From contig JALJCO010007821.1 in assembly GCA_023101725.1 (NCBI GenBank), positions 1 through 64,000 on the forward strand: DNA of 64,000 bases, given 5' to 3'. Below, piece after piece: positions 1-10,427 of the stretch (position 1 is the first letter of the stretch; each line of letters opens with the position of its first letter). The stretch comes from Atherinomorus stipes (taxonomy: Eukaryota; Chordata; Actinopteri; Atheriniformes; Atherinidae). The notes below the pieces were generated by a model that saw only the letters and a list, made by a program, of their open reading frames with translations, did not search any database and was not told where the DNA came from. The position numbers and the translations under genes are program-made.

Positions 1-216
1 GCTAGAAGTCATAAGACATTTCTACATGTAAATATCTGGTGCAGGATGGCATCAGACCGTCGGATGTAGAAAGTGTCCCGAAGTATAATTTCCTTTTCAT
101 GTTACAGACAAAAGCAGTAGACCCAGATAACGTTAACACCATGTAAACATTAGATACATCCCAACATTATATTTAGAGCTAACGTCACAATAACTGAGGA
201 AACAGCTGCTTTATGT

Positions 217-779
217 TTAGTTTATTGACACCACAAATGACAATAAAAGTCTGTAAGGTTTTATTTGTACTGAGAACTTAAAACTCTCGTTAGCTTGTTG
301 TCTCCTTGCAAACGTTTCCAGATCTTCCCTTGTTCTTCTTTTCTCTGGATCGCAGACAAACACGATGCTGGACAGAGTATCAGCTGGGGACGGCGTATTG
401 TCACCTGGGGGAGACACAAAAAGCCTTCGTCAGACGTGTTTTGTACAACCGACAAACGTGAAGTATCTGGTCGTAACAACGTTAATCAACCGCGGATTGC
501 TGCATTTTAGTGATGCGTTATCTTCATTTTACATAAACTTACACCAGCTCACCCAAAATATACTTGAAAAGCGAACAAAACAGAATAATCAGGGGACTTA
601 CCACTGAGAAAGTGTTGCTACCAGGCTGCTGCACAGCCGAGAACTCTCCGATGGCCTCCAGTTGTCACGTTTTATAGCAGCATCACATTTAGCTCGTCGT
701 TCAGGATCAACTAGCGGCCTAGAAAATTAAATCCAATCCTGGAATGTCGATCAGAACATCAAAAGCACAAATCAACCAT
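217..779 (-). pseudogene. Decayed THAP-domain gene, two exons, antisense in gli2 intron
   Basis: Seen: on the - strand an ATG at 779-777 opens MVDLC, then an in-frame TGA at 761-759, then CSDRHSRIGFNFL and LVDPERRAKCDAAIKRDNW. This follows the layout of a THAP zinc finger (C2CH, a DNA-binding domain of about 90 residues): an N-terminal Cys pair, a basic middle, a Trp/Pro segment and a terminal C-x2-H. The C-x2-HF part is broken by ten extra bases at 618-627; reading across them gives LCSQHFLSG, the usual THAP block. A good donor (GTAAGT, 601-596) and acceptor (CCCCCAG ending at 405) join this exon in phase to 404-217. That exon encodes a THAP-like tail (SPADTLSSIVF, then DPEKRRTREDLE) and stops at 217-219 in a TAA that overlaps an AATAAA. 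Inferred: a dead or dying THAP gene, since both the stop and the frameshift hit the zinc finger. A rescue by alternative splicing or sequencing error cannot be excluded. Confidence 0.6.
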
Positions 780-930
780 TATTTCCCGAGGCAAGCTGTT
801 AGCTTTAGCAGCCGAGCCCACAGCAGCAGGTGGAGGTGGGTGTGAGCGAACAAAGTCAGGTGATTAGTCCATACGCCGCAGGGTAGTTTCAGCAGCAGCA
901 GCAGAAGAAGAACGCTCTTCCGGTTCAAGC
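780..930 (-). promoter_or_regulatory. Possible former promoter of the antisense THAP gene
   Basis: Upstream of the THAP exon on the - strand lies a moderately GC-rich segment with an ETS-type CCGGAAG at 923-917 and a short GCT/CAG run (about 892-903). There is no TATA box. Its position and the ETS site are typical of a housekeeping-type promoter, but nothing else supports activity. Confidence 0.25.
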
Positions 931-1268
931 CAAAGCAAGATTAAGAAATGAATTTTGGTCGTATTTTATTTCCCGACTTTGTAAAAATAAAGCTTTTAAT
1001 GGAAAATCAGATAAAGGTTCGTTTTCTGTTTTTTGATTTCCGATTTCAAAACGAAAAACGGGAAATAACTCGTTTACCGTTTTTTGTTTACCATCTTCCA
1101 AACGAAAATCGGAAATAGGTTGGATTCTCGTTTTTCGTTTTTTGATATCAAAACGAAAAACGAATGGCCGCGAGGTACACGGACCTACTTGGACCTCTAC
1201 TGATGACGTTTCAAAAGTACACAAGAATGCAAGTCCGCAAAAGTACGCATATTGAGCAACGGCCATTG
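931..1268 (-). repeat. Transposon fragment with GGCCGTT termini and A/T-rich inverted motifs
   Basis: The segment carries several inverted copies of a GTTTTTCG / CGAAAAAC motif (about 1020-1160). It ends on the - strand with ATGGCCGTTGCTCAATATG (from about 1266), followed by a GTACTTTTG-GGACTTG pattern. The same terminus and pattern start a longer element at 39321, so this is a copy of one dispersed DNA-transposon family. No transposase is visible. Confidence 0.5.
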
Positions 1269-1269
1269 A

Positions 1270-1740
1270 CTTCCATTATAACTGATCAAAGTTGACGACC
1301 TTTCTCTCCAGTGTTTTAAACTTGCCACTGTTTAAATTCTGTTCACAGTAGAATAAAATAAAATACATTTCTGAGTTCCTCAAAGCTTTGTGGCACTCAT
1401 GGTGAAAACATTATTTTGATATCTCTTACGGTTTTCTCTCAGTGCAGAGTTGTTTGGGGATTACGCACAGACTGTATTTAGTTCTGTGTCTGTGTAACTG
1501 ACCTTTTCACAAAGGCAGGCCCCGTTGCCAAGCAACGCTCAACGAGGCAACTGCAGGTGGTCCACCACTTCCGTGTGTCACGGTATTATTACAAGATTAC
1601 CTCATACTGTAATGATATATCAGAGCAAACTGAATCCTCCGCAGGTTTTTGTAGTTTATGACAGACATGAGTGATTCTGGGCTGTCAGTGTCGATATACC
1701 GAAGCGTGCGATAGCACGCCACTTCTCGTCCTCTTTTCTC
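1270..1740. other. Unannotated intronic sequence
   Basis: I see no exon, recognisable repeat end or conserved-looking block here. Confidence 0.4.
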
Positions 1741-1749
1741 TGTCCATTT

Positions 1750-1750
<1 letters not shown>

Positions 1751-1843
<93 letters not shown>
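1751..1843. repeat. (ATCT)n microsatellite
   Basis: A perfect CTAT/ATCT tetranucleotide tract of about 93 bp, roughly 23 units. The reading frame through it (repeated L-S-I-Y) is an artefact of the repeat. Confidence 0.97.
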
Positions 1844-1899
1844 GTCATTCAGTGTCTCAGTACAGAGGTGCAATAGCACACCTCCTTGCTTTTCACCCC

Positions 1900-1900
1900 C

Positions 1901-1931
<31 letters not shown>
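1900..1931. repeat. (CT)n(CA)n compound microsatellite
   Basis: A CT dinucleotide run passes directly into a CA run (junction near 1914). Confidence 0.9.
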
Positions 1932-2087
1932 GTACACCATACATGTGTATTGACGTAAATATGTATGTCTTTAGGACCTTATCTGTTAGTACAGGTGTTC
2001 CATCTTTGCAACATGGCTGCCGCTCTCTTGGACGTGGGAAGCTGCATTGGCAGCATTTAAAATTTCTTCAGAAATTTTCTAGTTCAT

Positions 2088-3055
2088 CCCGTTCTGCTTG
2101 CAGGAAGTTGCTGATGCTAATGCTAGCATAAGTCAATAATAATTGCACTAGCCTGTAATTAAAAACAATCTTATCCACTCCACAGAACAAACCAGTTATA
2201 ACACATGATTATCAGTGTAAATGCAGTGTTAAACTAAACCTGCGTGTTTAACTAGTAAAACTATCCATACATGATACATTTTTGTAGTAGGAACTAGTTT
2301 CTTACCAGCTGCAGTTATACTTTGCTTCCAGTTGGTAGTACTATCTTGGTCAGTGTATTCCGGTTCATAGAGATATGGTGACGGTTCATTTGATGAAAAA
2401 ATATAAAAATCATCTTCAAAATCCGACACAACCCCACAATTTTCAGACATGGCCATATTTTGACTGTATATTTCTGTAATCAAAGTCCTTCATGCCCGTA
2501 GCGGCAGATAATATCACTGTGCTGCCAAATACAGAAAATAAAACTATGATGCTGCTGAGACACGTTACCATCAAAATGCAACGCAATGCAAGGTCAGTGT
2601 TATATGTAACATTATTCTATTATCACAGCATTTACACAGATTGTCTTGTGTTATAAACGATTTGTCTTGGGTTTTGAGTGCAGTGGATAATATTGTTTTT
2701 AATAACAGACTTGCGCAATGGGCTATATGCACGGTTCCACCACTTCCTGAACTTCAGACAGCACCTTTGCTTCCTGTCTTTCATTATTGGACAAACGGAT
2801 TAATCAGTTTGGATTTATCAGTTTGTCCAATAATGAAAGAAAGGAAGCAAAGGTGCTGCCTGAAGTTCAGGAAGTAGTGGAACCGTGCATATAGCCCATT
2901 CTTATTGATATGCGCTAGCATTAGCATCGGTGAACTCCTGCAACTAGAATAACAGGATGAAATATGATGGAGCTGTCTCCAGTGATAAATTGTACCCTGG
3001 CTTCAAAAAAATGAAACCCTATGTCAAAAATTCTGAACTTCCTCTTTTGTATGTT
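2088..3055. mobile_element. Diverged TTAA-type MITE, long inverted repeats (copy 1)
   Basis: The left arm (from about 2088, GTTGCTGATGCTAATGCTAG) and right arm (to about 3052, ending GAACTTCCTCTTTT) match the element at 17097-17953 along most of their length, including the CACAGAACA segment and a GATTATC-GTGTAAATGC block. The outer left end is not recognisable, so this copy is either truncated or too diverged to delimit. A second palindromic element is nested at 2718-2899. Confidence 0.6.
2718..2899. repeat. Near-perfect 182-bp palindrome (foldback MITE)
   Basis: ATGGGCTATATGCACGGTTC at 2718 is repeated inverted at the other end (2899). Comparing the arms by eye over 79 bases gives three mismatches; a loop of about 24 bases (near 2798-2820) separates them. 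The arms contain no transposase. It is nested in a larger MITE and would fold as RNA or single-stranded DNA into a long hairpin. Confidence 0.85.
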
Positions 3056-3690
3056 TGGTTCATTTAGCATGTCCTCATCAAAGCACTGATAGAAACCGTT
3101 TTATGTTGCATTTACTGAGGTTTCTGTACAGTTCAGTGTTTCAGTTTGTTTAACAGCTTAACAATTGCAATTATCACCCATTAAAAAGAATTAAATTAGT
3201 TCCTGACATCAGTATTCTGCATTTTTGTATAAATTTTGTGAATGCAAACATGCATCACTGAAATAGACTTCCATCAATGAGATGTCGTCTTTTAGGAGGG
3301 TGTCAGATGTTCTGTAAGAATCATATGTTCTTCTCATTACTCTTGCTTTTCCTACCTTTCCCTTCCTTTAGTCATTTAATTATTGCTGGGCCCTCATGGA
3401 TTTGAACCATCAATCTTACTCTGCCCAAAGCCAGCACAGAAAACACGTTTTTAACAGAAATTTGGAAAATACAGAAACCGGTATCAAAAAAGTGATGAAA
3501 TGTTAGAATTAAAAATTTGAGCATTTGATGCAAATTTTAGCTACTATACCATTCCATACAGACGTAATGATATTTTTGTGCGCTTGTCAAGTCACAATTT
3601 TAACGAAGCATCAATTCCCAACAAAGTAATTTCAGGGTACTTGCAGAGACACAGTCCAAATCAGTTTAAGTCGTTTAAATGCAGTTATAG
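3056..3690. other. Unannotated intronic sequence
   Basis: AT-rich, with no exon, repeat terminus or RNA gene that I can identify. Confidence 0.4.
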
Positions 3691-4241
3691 CAGGGTTCTG
3701 CAACCTGTGGCTCTTTGGGCCCACCACAATGGCTCTCAATAACTTTCACTAAAAATAATGAAGAAGCAACTAATATTTTTAAATACCAATGTATGCAAAA
3801 CAGCATTTGCAGGTTCTGGCAGTTAAAAAAAATTGATTGAATTTTCACTGCAAAATGACACTACAGGTACCAGTAATAAATTTTTTAGATAAATTTCTCT
3901 TGTCATTGGCTTGGGAATTAGCGTTTTTCCACATAATTTCCCACAAAATCTACATTTTTATTTGTTTATATAATCCTTTTTATATACATTTTGGTCCCGT
4001 TGGAGTAAATCTGGTTAAAGAAAATGTTTCTATCCTGCTCTCGCAATTATTTTTTTAAATATCAAAACCTAAATGTAGAAAATGAAGTGATTCCTTTAAA
4101 TTGACAGAAAATCTATTACAAGAAGTGTTTATAAAAAATGATCAGTTGCCTTTTTAAAAAGCATTTGCAGCTCTAGACAACTTTTGTTTAGCTGGGTTGA
4201 GTCAAAAAATGGCTCTTTGGTGCATAAGTTGCAGACCCCTG
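3691..4241 (+). mobile_element. hAT-superfamily non-autonomous element, family 1, with TSD
   Basis: The terminal inverted repeats are CAGGGTTCTGCAACC at 3691 and its counterpart GTTGCAGACCCCTG ending at 4241. They are flanked by 8-bp target duplications AGTTATAG (3683-3690) and CGTTATAG (4242-4249), which match at 7 of 8 bases. An 8-bp duplication with CAGGG-type ends is the mark of hAT transposons. At 551 bp it carries no transposase. Relatives occur at 24190-24536 and, broken up by insertions, at 42596-44995. Confidence 0.85.
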
Positions 4242-4261
4242 CGTTATAGTCTAATTTAAAC

Positions 4262-5075
4262 CCATCTAGGTAACACTTTACAAGGGTCCTTTAATTTACG
4301 TTAACTAGAGCATTATTAACTATTAATTGTTTTATAATATACTAACAACTATTAATATTAATATTAATATTGATAAATAGTAATTAATTGCTTCTAAAAT
4401 TATCAGCTATTATCATTTAACTATTACTTAGCATTGTGTGGCATATCGGTTAATGCATTAATTAGCAGTAGATTAATGCTTACTACTGAACCTTTCTGAA
4501 TGCATTATTAAGCATTAATAAAATGTTTAATATTATATTAATAACTATTAACTGTTACTTAGCATGAAATGGCATATTAGTTAATGCATTAATTAGCAGT
4601 TAATTAATGCTTACTGCTCAACCTTACTTACTGAATTATTAAGTGTTCATAAAAGTTGAATTATGTAATTTGAAACCATTATGCATTACTCAGCATTAAT
4701 AACCATGTTACTTAAAATGTCAGTACAAATTGCCAATGGTTTACTAATGATGTTTATTTGGAGTTAATGAGCATTTACATCTACAAAACCTTCACTATAT
4801 ATTGCACGTTACCTGGATTGGAATTAATAAGCAATTTATTAATGTCTTAGGTAATTGTTTACTAATGCTGTGCTGTGTATATCATCTGTGTTGTGTAAAC
4901 TACTACTAATTGGTAGTAGTAATTAGTAGCCTGACCTAATGGCCCTTAATAAATGTGTCTTAAAAGCATCACTTAACCATTTTAACCATTATTAAATGCT
5001 TTTTATCAAATTATCAAATCTATTATTTAATTACATTAATTCATCAAAACTATTACCTGGTTAAAGTTTTAAATG
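4262..5075. repeat. AT-rich repeat with many TTAATGCATTAATTA-type motifs
   Basis: Begins TAACACTTTACAAGGGTCC and continues with many near-repeats of GCATTAATTAGCAGT (about 4450, 4580) and TTACTAATG. The start resembles that of a common fish DNA-transposon family, but no matching inverted end is clear, so boundaries are approximate. Confidence 0.5.
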
Positions 5076-5748
5076 AGACTGTGGATGAGGGGGGGAGAAC
5101 TCCCTGACCTGAGTATTTTTCCTTTGAATGAGGCAGCAGGAAGTCATTCAAAAATCCTGACATCAATCAGTAACAGACGCTACACGACACCAGAGTGGAG
5201 AGTAGAAGACAGTCTCTGCATCTTTATTTGCTTTTTCTTAAAGTAAACACAGCGAAACGCAGTGGAACTGTGGAAGAGAAAAGCCTGAAGGCTCTTTACT
5301 GTAAAGCCGACTGAAGTCAGGAACCTAAAAGCTCCGTCAGCCTCCACCCTCACTGTCGAGCTTCTGGAGGAAGAAACATGATCACATCTCGTGATGATTG
5401 GCCCGGCGTTCTGGCTCAGGCTCACGCAGCCTTTCATCCTGCCCATTTCTAATTCACAGACAGACTAAGACAGCCTGTAATCTGTGGCACACCCCCCACC
5501 TCTTCACCCCATCCTGAGTAAAAAAAAAAAAAAAAAACACTCATTATTTACAATTAAGCCGGGGGAGGATAAAAGACTCAGTGATTCACTGCACTGCATG
5601 CCATGTTAACCACTGCTCCACTTTTGTTTCTCTCAAGAAAAACAGTTTTTAGGACAAACTGTTGTGTTTTATTGTTAATCTCAGCCTCGTTTTTATCTCA
5701 TCCACTGTTTTTCTGCATTCCCTCCATTTCCATCTCCCCCTCCACCAG
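5076..5748 (+). other. End of a gli2 intron up to the splice acceptor
   Basis: Holds a poly-A run (5521-5537) and ends in a pyrimidine-rich tract with acceptor CCACCAG at 5742-5748. No earlier gli2 exon is recognisable anywhere from 1 to 5748, so the intron runs past the left edge. Confidence 0.6.
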
Positions 5749-6091
5749 ATGCATCAGTCCAGCCCTGGCGGTCAGTCATCATGTAGCAGCGAACCATCAC
5801 CACTTGGCACCAACAATGACAGTGGAGTAGAAACGGCGGCACACAGCGGGGGGAGCCTGGGGGACCTCAGCACCCTGGACGACCTGCCGTTCATGGAGTC
5901 CATGGGGTTTGAGGATTCCTCCGGCGGGGGGGCAGTGGTGGGCCTCCACCTCAGAAAGCAGCTCAGCACCAGCCAGCGCCTGGAGCAACTCAAGAAGGAG
6001 AAGCTGAAGACCGTGAGGGACTCCTGTCGGTGGGCCAACAACCCAACACCCCCAGTCCTCGGCACCAAGCTACCCCCCATACCGACAAGTG
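5749..6091 (+). CDS. gli2: gli2, penultimate coding exon
   Basis: Encodes 114 codons plus one base. GLI2 is the main activator among the zinc-finger transcription factors at the end of the Hedgehog pathway; it shuttles through the primary cilium and binds GLI sites in the nucleus. This exon lies just C-terminal of the five zinc fingers. Seen: SSPGGQSSCSSEPSPLGTNN, DSGVE, GGSLGDLSTLDDLPFM, then a basic helix-like LRKQLSTSQRLEQLKKEKLK and DSCRWA, ending KLPPIPTSG. The LRK...EQLKKEKLK-DSC segment is characteristic of GLI2 and different in GLI1 and GLI3. The first ATG (5749) is an internal Met after the acceptor, not a start codon. Donor: G|GTACGT at 6092. The exon ends in phase 1 and joins exactly to 7860. 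Whether this is gli2a or gli2b of the teleost duplicate pair cannot be told from the window. Confidence 0.9.
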
Positions 6092-6109
6092 GTACGTAGA
6101 GAGATGGTT

Positions 6110-6775
6110 GACCTTAACGAAAAAGAAGTATTCCTTAAATACAGTCATTAAATATACTCAAGTATAGTATATTTAATGACTGTACAAGTGTACTTTTATT
6201 TAACAAGTACACTGATACAATTTACTAGCAGTATACTAACAAGTATACTTCTTGGGACTAAATTGGCCCACTAGTATTTAAAAGTACACTTTCAAGTATA
6301 CTGAAAGTAATCTTCAAGGTATACTGTAAGTTTACTCATACTAAAACTTCAAGCTTACTTTTACTTTTAGAAAGTACACTTTTAAGTATACTAAAGTACA
6401 CTTTTAAGTAGATTAAAAGTAATATGTATGATATGAACTGGGGGTTTTCAAAGTGTGAGTGAGATAGTCACTAACTCTTACAAGATAGGATTTAAAAACA
6501 TGAAAGAATACATCTTGCAGTATGCCACAAAGAAACCAGTATGTGTGAAAATGTACTATGAATTTGAAACTATTAAAGCATATCATTCAAAAGTTTAAAT
6601 ATAAGTATAGGCTAAATATACTTAAACTTCTAGTATGTTTATGTGTAAATGCCAAGTGAACTTTAAGTTTATTTCTGATAAGTACATAAACAGTAAACTG
6701 AAAGTATACTGTCTTATTTAAAGTTTAAAATTCATATACTTAAAACATACTTGCATAATACTTTTTGGTAAGGGG
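6110..6775. repeat. Repeat rich in AGTATACTT/AAGTACACT motifs
   Basis: Dense, mostly palindromic copies of AAGTATACT and AAGTACACTT. A near-perfect hairpin spans 6141-6182 (ACAGTCATTAAATATACT repeated inverted). It appears to be a MITE built of short inverted units; the terminal repeats are uncertain (AAGTATT near 6127 and AATACTTTTTGG near 6757). Confidence 0.55.
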
Positions 6776-6828
6776 AGGAAGTCCTGATAAGATTAACAGT
6801 CAATTGATTATTCATTATCTTTGACCTG

Positions 6829-6905
6829 CTCCAGAGTCTTGCTCAGTATGAGGGTAAGTAGAAAATGAAGGACCACCATTCTGTGGGTGTTGTATCCCTT
6901 TAAGG
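6829..6905. mobile_element. 3' fragment of the AGGAATAGT/TTAA MITE family
   Basis: GCTCCAGAGTCTTGCTCAGT through TTCTGTGGGTGTTGTATCCC and TTTAA matches the right end of the elements at 11094-12057, 28921-29650 and 54721-55582. Confidence 0.75.
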
Positions 6906-7859
6906 GCTATTTTGTGACTTAGAAATGGGACATCCCTTAAATATAGAAACGTCTTCAAACTGTGGGGGGCAGCATTACGCCAAAGTGGCGCTCAGTCTGT
7001 CAATTCAGAAGAAGTAGAAGAAGAAGAAGACGACAGAGGCTTTTACTTTATTTCCATTTATTTGCACTGTTAACCCTGCCTTTTTAATCATAAGCCACAA
7101 ACACAGCTATCATTGATGGGTCCATCAGGTGCATGTTTTTGAAATTGTTGTGGATTATCTGTCAATTGTTCCTTCTGTTAAACGTATTGAATAGTCTGTA
7201 TAAATAACACATTCAGCTGTTACTGCATACCACGGCTGATTGAAAGGTAAACACCAGCTGTAACTATTGTTAGAAGACTGCAGCTATGGGAGATGACATC
7301 AGCCTGGTCGTCTTATACCATTATCAGCACAAGCACGTTATACAGGCTGTTATCTTGATAAAAACGACATTAGCACCGAAAAAAATGACCATTGTGTAAT
7401 GTTAACTAACTTAAGCAATACCAACATGGCTTGACAGCACCGGCCGCTATTGACAAAAGATCGTAAAATAAAAATAAATATGCAACAATGAGGTACTAAT
7501 CCATAACATGGGCCTAAACTAAGATAATACAATGGTTTTCCTAATATTTATATCTCTATTAACAAAGAAAATACTTAAGATTTGTAGCTTGCCTTCTTTT
7601 CATTCTGGGTAGTCCTTGCTCACAAGGTGGTGCCGGATAATTTCAGTATTGAGGGCGATTCAGCTTCAAACTTGCCCCTCAACCTAACATTCTGAGAATC
7701 GGGAAGGCACTTGCACTTCGCGGGAGTGCACATCTTTGATTTTGAGGGTTAAGACTAAGGGTTAAGACAGGAATTGGAATTTACCTTTAACCTTATAGAA
7801 GTTGAGAAGCTAGAAATTGGCAAGAAATTACGGACAAACTCTCATCTTTTGGTTCACAG

Positions 7860-9820
7860 GGTCCCTCCTGGAGTGTCCAAGCATGGGTGGTGGTCAAGCT
7901 TCCTTCCCTGGTGGCGGTTTGGGTGAGCTGAGCTCTGGCAAAGTGACTCTGCTGGGACCCCTTTCGGAGCGACGTGACAGCACCACCAGCACCTTGAGCT
8001 CAGTCTACACCCTCAGCCGCCGCTCGTCAGGCATCTCCCCATGTTTCTCCAGTCGGCGGTCCAGCCAGACCTCTCAGTTCAGTGCCAACCGCCCCAGCAA
8101 CGTCAGCTCTGCCGACTCCTACGACCCCATCTCTGCTGACATCTCTCGGCGCTCCAGTCAGGCCAGTCAGTGTGGGGGAGGTGGCGGAGGAGCAGGAGGA
8201 GGCCTTCCGAGCCCCCTCAGCCTTACTCCTGCCCAGCACTACCGTCTCAAGGCAAAATACGCTGCTGCCACCGGAGGTGCTCCACCTACACCTCTTCCGT
8301 ACATGGACCTGAAGGCCCACACAGACCTAAACGAAGATTCCCAAGACCCAAACCCAAACAGAACCATGTTTTCTAGGAGGTACAGTACCGCACGAAGCCT
8401 GATGCCCCATGAAGTCCTGTCCAACATTCCCCGTAGAGCCAGTGACCCAGTGAGACAGTTGGATCCTTTCAGTCAGCCACACCTGCAGCGCTACAACAGC
8501 ATGGGTACGCTGACCGGAGGGTCAAACATGCAGCCCCACCCCCCTCCAGCAGCAGATCGCCGACGCCCGTCCCAGCAAGGCTGCCTGCGGCTGGATGGCA
8601 GTCTCCACCGTTACTCCTACAGTCTACAGCCTCCCAGCATTCTGGAGAACATCACCATGGAGACCAGAGCGAATGACAATGGAGATACCGCAAATCAACA
8701 CGATTTCCCAGGAGCTGCCAATGTCCAGCAGCAGGCGTACTTCCAGAGAAGGATGGCGGTGGTGGCACTGCCTGCTTCCAGTACAAGTCCAGGGCAGCAC
8801 CAGCAGATGGGTCCATCTCCCCCCCTGCACACCACTACCAGCGGGCAGTGGACCCAAGCCGTCTCCAACCACCCAAATCCTGCCTATCACTGCTCTAAAC
8901 TTCAGGTCCGAGGCAACCTGGCCGTCCTCCAGCAGAACCAAAACTTTTCACCTCTTGGTCTGAGCTGCAGCCAGCAAACAGGTCAAAACCCGGCCAACAC
9001 AGCACCGCAGAGACGCACACGGCTGGGCTCTGACCCAGGAGCAAATTGTGTCCAGCAGCCATCCGGTATCAACAATGCCCTCAGTACTCAGTTCAGGAAT
9101 GAAGGCATCAGTTTCTACGATAAGAATGGCAACACTGCCTACCCACCAGGTGGTAACACAGGGAGCATGCTCAGTTGCAAACATGAGCCACTTGACATGG
9201 ACTTTGAATTTCAACCTGTGCAGGTAAAAGTTGAGAGCTGCGACGCATCGCTTCTGATTTCAGACCAGCAGAACTGTAACATGACCTCCAGGAACGGCTT
9301 TCCTGCCGGGAGTCTAAGGCCAGAACTGGAACCTGGACCCCTGAATATTCCAGGCCCAAAGCTGACGCAGCAAACGGATACTTCCAAGTTATCCAGCGGT
9401 GGAGGTCTAGCACCTCACCATGGCCCTGATGACAACGCTCTGTACTACACTGGGCAGATCCAAGTTCTGGAGCCCAACGGGAACCTGGGCTGCCACATCA
9501 ACATGCCTCCTTTAGAGGACAACTCAGTGGCTCCAAGCTGTAACAGCAACCAGGCGGTAAGAGCCTCGGACCTGGAGCATGCTCAGATAGACTTTGACTG
9601 CATGCTGGATGACGGGGATCACTCCAGCCTCATGTCGGGAACCCTGAGTCCCAGCCTGCTCCAGAGCTTGTCCCCGAGTTCCTCCCGCCTGACTACGCCC
9701 AGGAACTCTGTCACCTTGCCCTCGGTGCCGGCGGGGACGGGGAACATGGCCATTGGGGACATGAGCTCCCTGCTGACCACTCTGGTGGAGGAAAACAAGT
9801 TCCTGAACTTGATGTCGTAG
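7860..9820 (+). CDS. gli2: gli2, last coding exon: processing and transactivation region
   Basis: Encodes the last 652 complete residues, giving 767 with the previous exon, and stops at TAG 9818-9820. In order: a cluster of PKA-type sites (RRDS about 7970, SRRSSG about 8021, SSRRSS about 8047, SRRSSQ about 8147, SRRYS about 8371, RRASDP about 8431). These are the sites that in GLI2/GLI3 prime CK1/GSK3 phosphorylation, and they surround SSADSYDPIS (about 8105-8134), the conserved beta-TrCP degron region. Next comes LKAKYAAATGGAPPTPLP (about 8245-8300), a long low-complexity Gln/Ser/Asn/Pro stretch, a possible SUMO site VKVES (about 9226), and the conserved end: QIDFDCMLDDGDHSSLMSG (about 9586-9640), SRLTTPRNSVTLPS and a NMAIGDMSSLLTTL-EE-KFLNLMS tail. 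The FD-x3-DDGDHSS element is the acidic activation motif of GLI proteins. The GLI2 match is strong at both ends. The middle is shorter than I recall for human GLI2, so a diverged teleost duplicate is possible. No frameshift or stop is seen. Confidence 0.93.
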
Positions 9821-10427
9821 CTAAAATCCATTTCCTCATCTGCAGCGCTTGACTCGTTATCCTGTACAGTCATGTTTAATTATTTAAGATGGCAGTTTTC
9901 TAGTGTTTTGAAAAGCCATATTTTCTTTGGGGGGGTTGCCTTAAGTAAAGAATCTGATGTAAACATGAACTGGACTGCAGTTAGATGGTTTTACTAAGTG
10001 CCTGCCTCTGCCAAATGATCCAGTTACGAGTGTGTACTGGGAATGTACCATCACCACTGACTTGTTTTACACTGTACATGTTTCTGCTGCAAGAAAAGCT
10101 TTTCTCCTCCATCTCCATGCGTCTCTACCCACATTCCTCACTGAACTGTTACTTGATTGCATTGAGATTAACTGTGACATGTCAGCGTTGGGCGTTCAGC
10201 GATCTGTGACTGGAATTATGAGCCCGAGCGTGGATCAACCGGTCGGACTCCTGCAGAAAGACAAGCAGAAGACGTCAATAAGTGGACGTGAATACAGAAC
10301 ATCTGAGTCCATCTTTTGCTTTTGTACATTGTTGCACCAGCGTGTTGAGCTGGTTGAATGTAAATAACATTTGTACATTTTTAAGAAATACAATATTGAC
10401 AGATTCTTTTTGTAAAAAAAAAAAAAA
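9821..10427 (+). other. gli2: gli2 3' UTR (approximate end)
   Basis: Follows the stop codon with no repeat interruption. It contains a Pumilio-type TGTAAATA (10359-10366). There is no canonical AATAAA near the end; the nearest candidate is the variant AATACA at 10387-10392, about 20 bases before an A-run (about 10414-10427). The 3' end is therefore a guess. Confidence 0.5.

Larger units (their letters stand above)
6092..7859 (+). other. gli2: Last gli2 intron
   Basis: Bounded by donor GTACGT (6092) and acceptor GGTTCACAG (7851-7859). Its left third is an AGTATACTT-rich repeat (about 6110-6775); 6829-6905 is a fragment of a TTAA MITE; 7012-7030 is a short AGA-rich run. 7040-7850 shows nothing I can name. 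Confidence 0.85.

Noticed and set aside
1671..1958. 95-codon frame through the ATCT repeat
   Set aside because: Microsatellite artefact.
5662..5748. Extending the gli2 exon upstream to an ATG at 5662
   Set aside because: The text before 5749 is a pyrimidine-rich tract with an acceptor and has no GLI similarity; it is intron.
5772..6080. Open frame on the minus strand across the gli2 penultimate exon
   Set aside because: A shadow of the real exon, with no domain and no splice support.
8027..9413. Several minus and alternate-plus frames inside the last gli2 exon
   Set aside because: All are shadows of the GC-rich coding exon.
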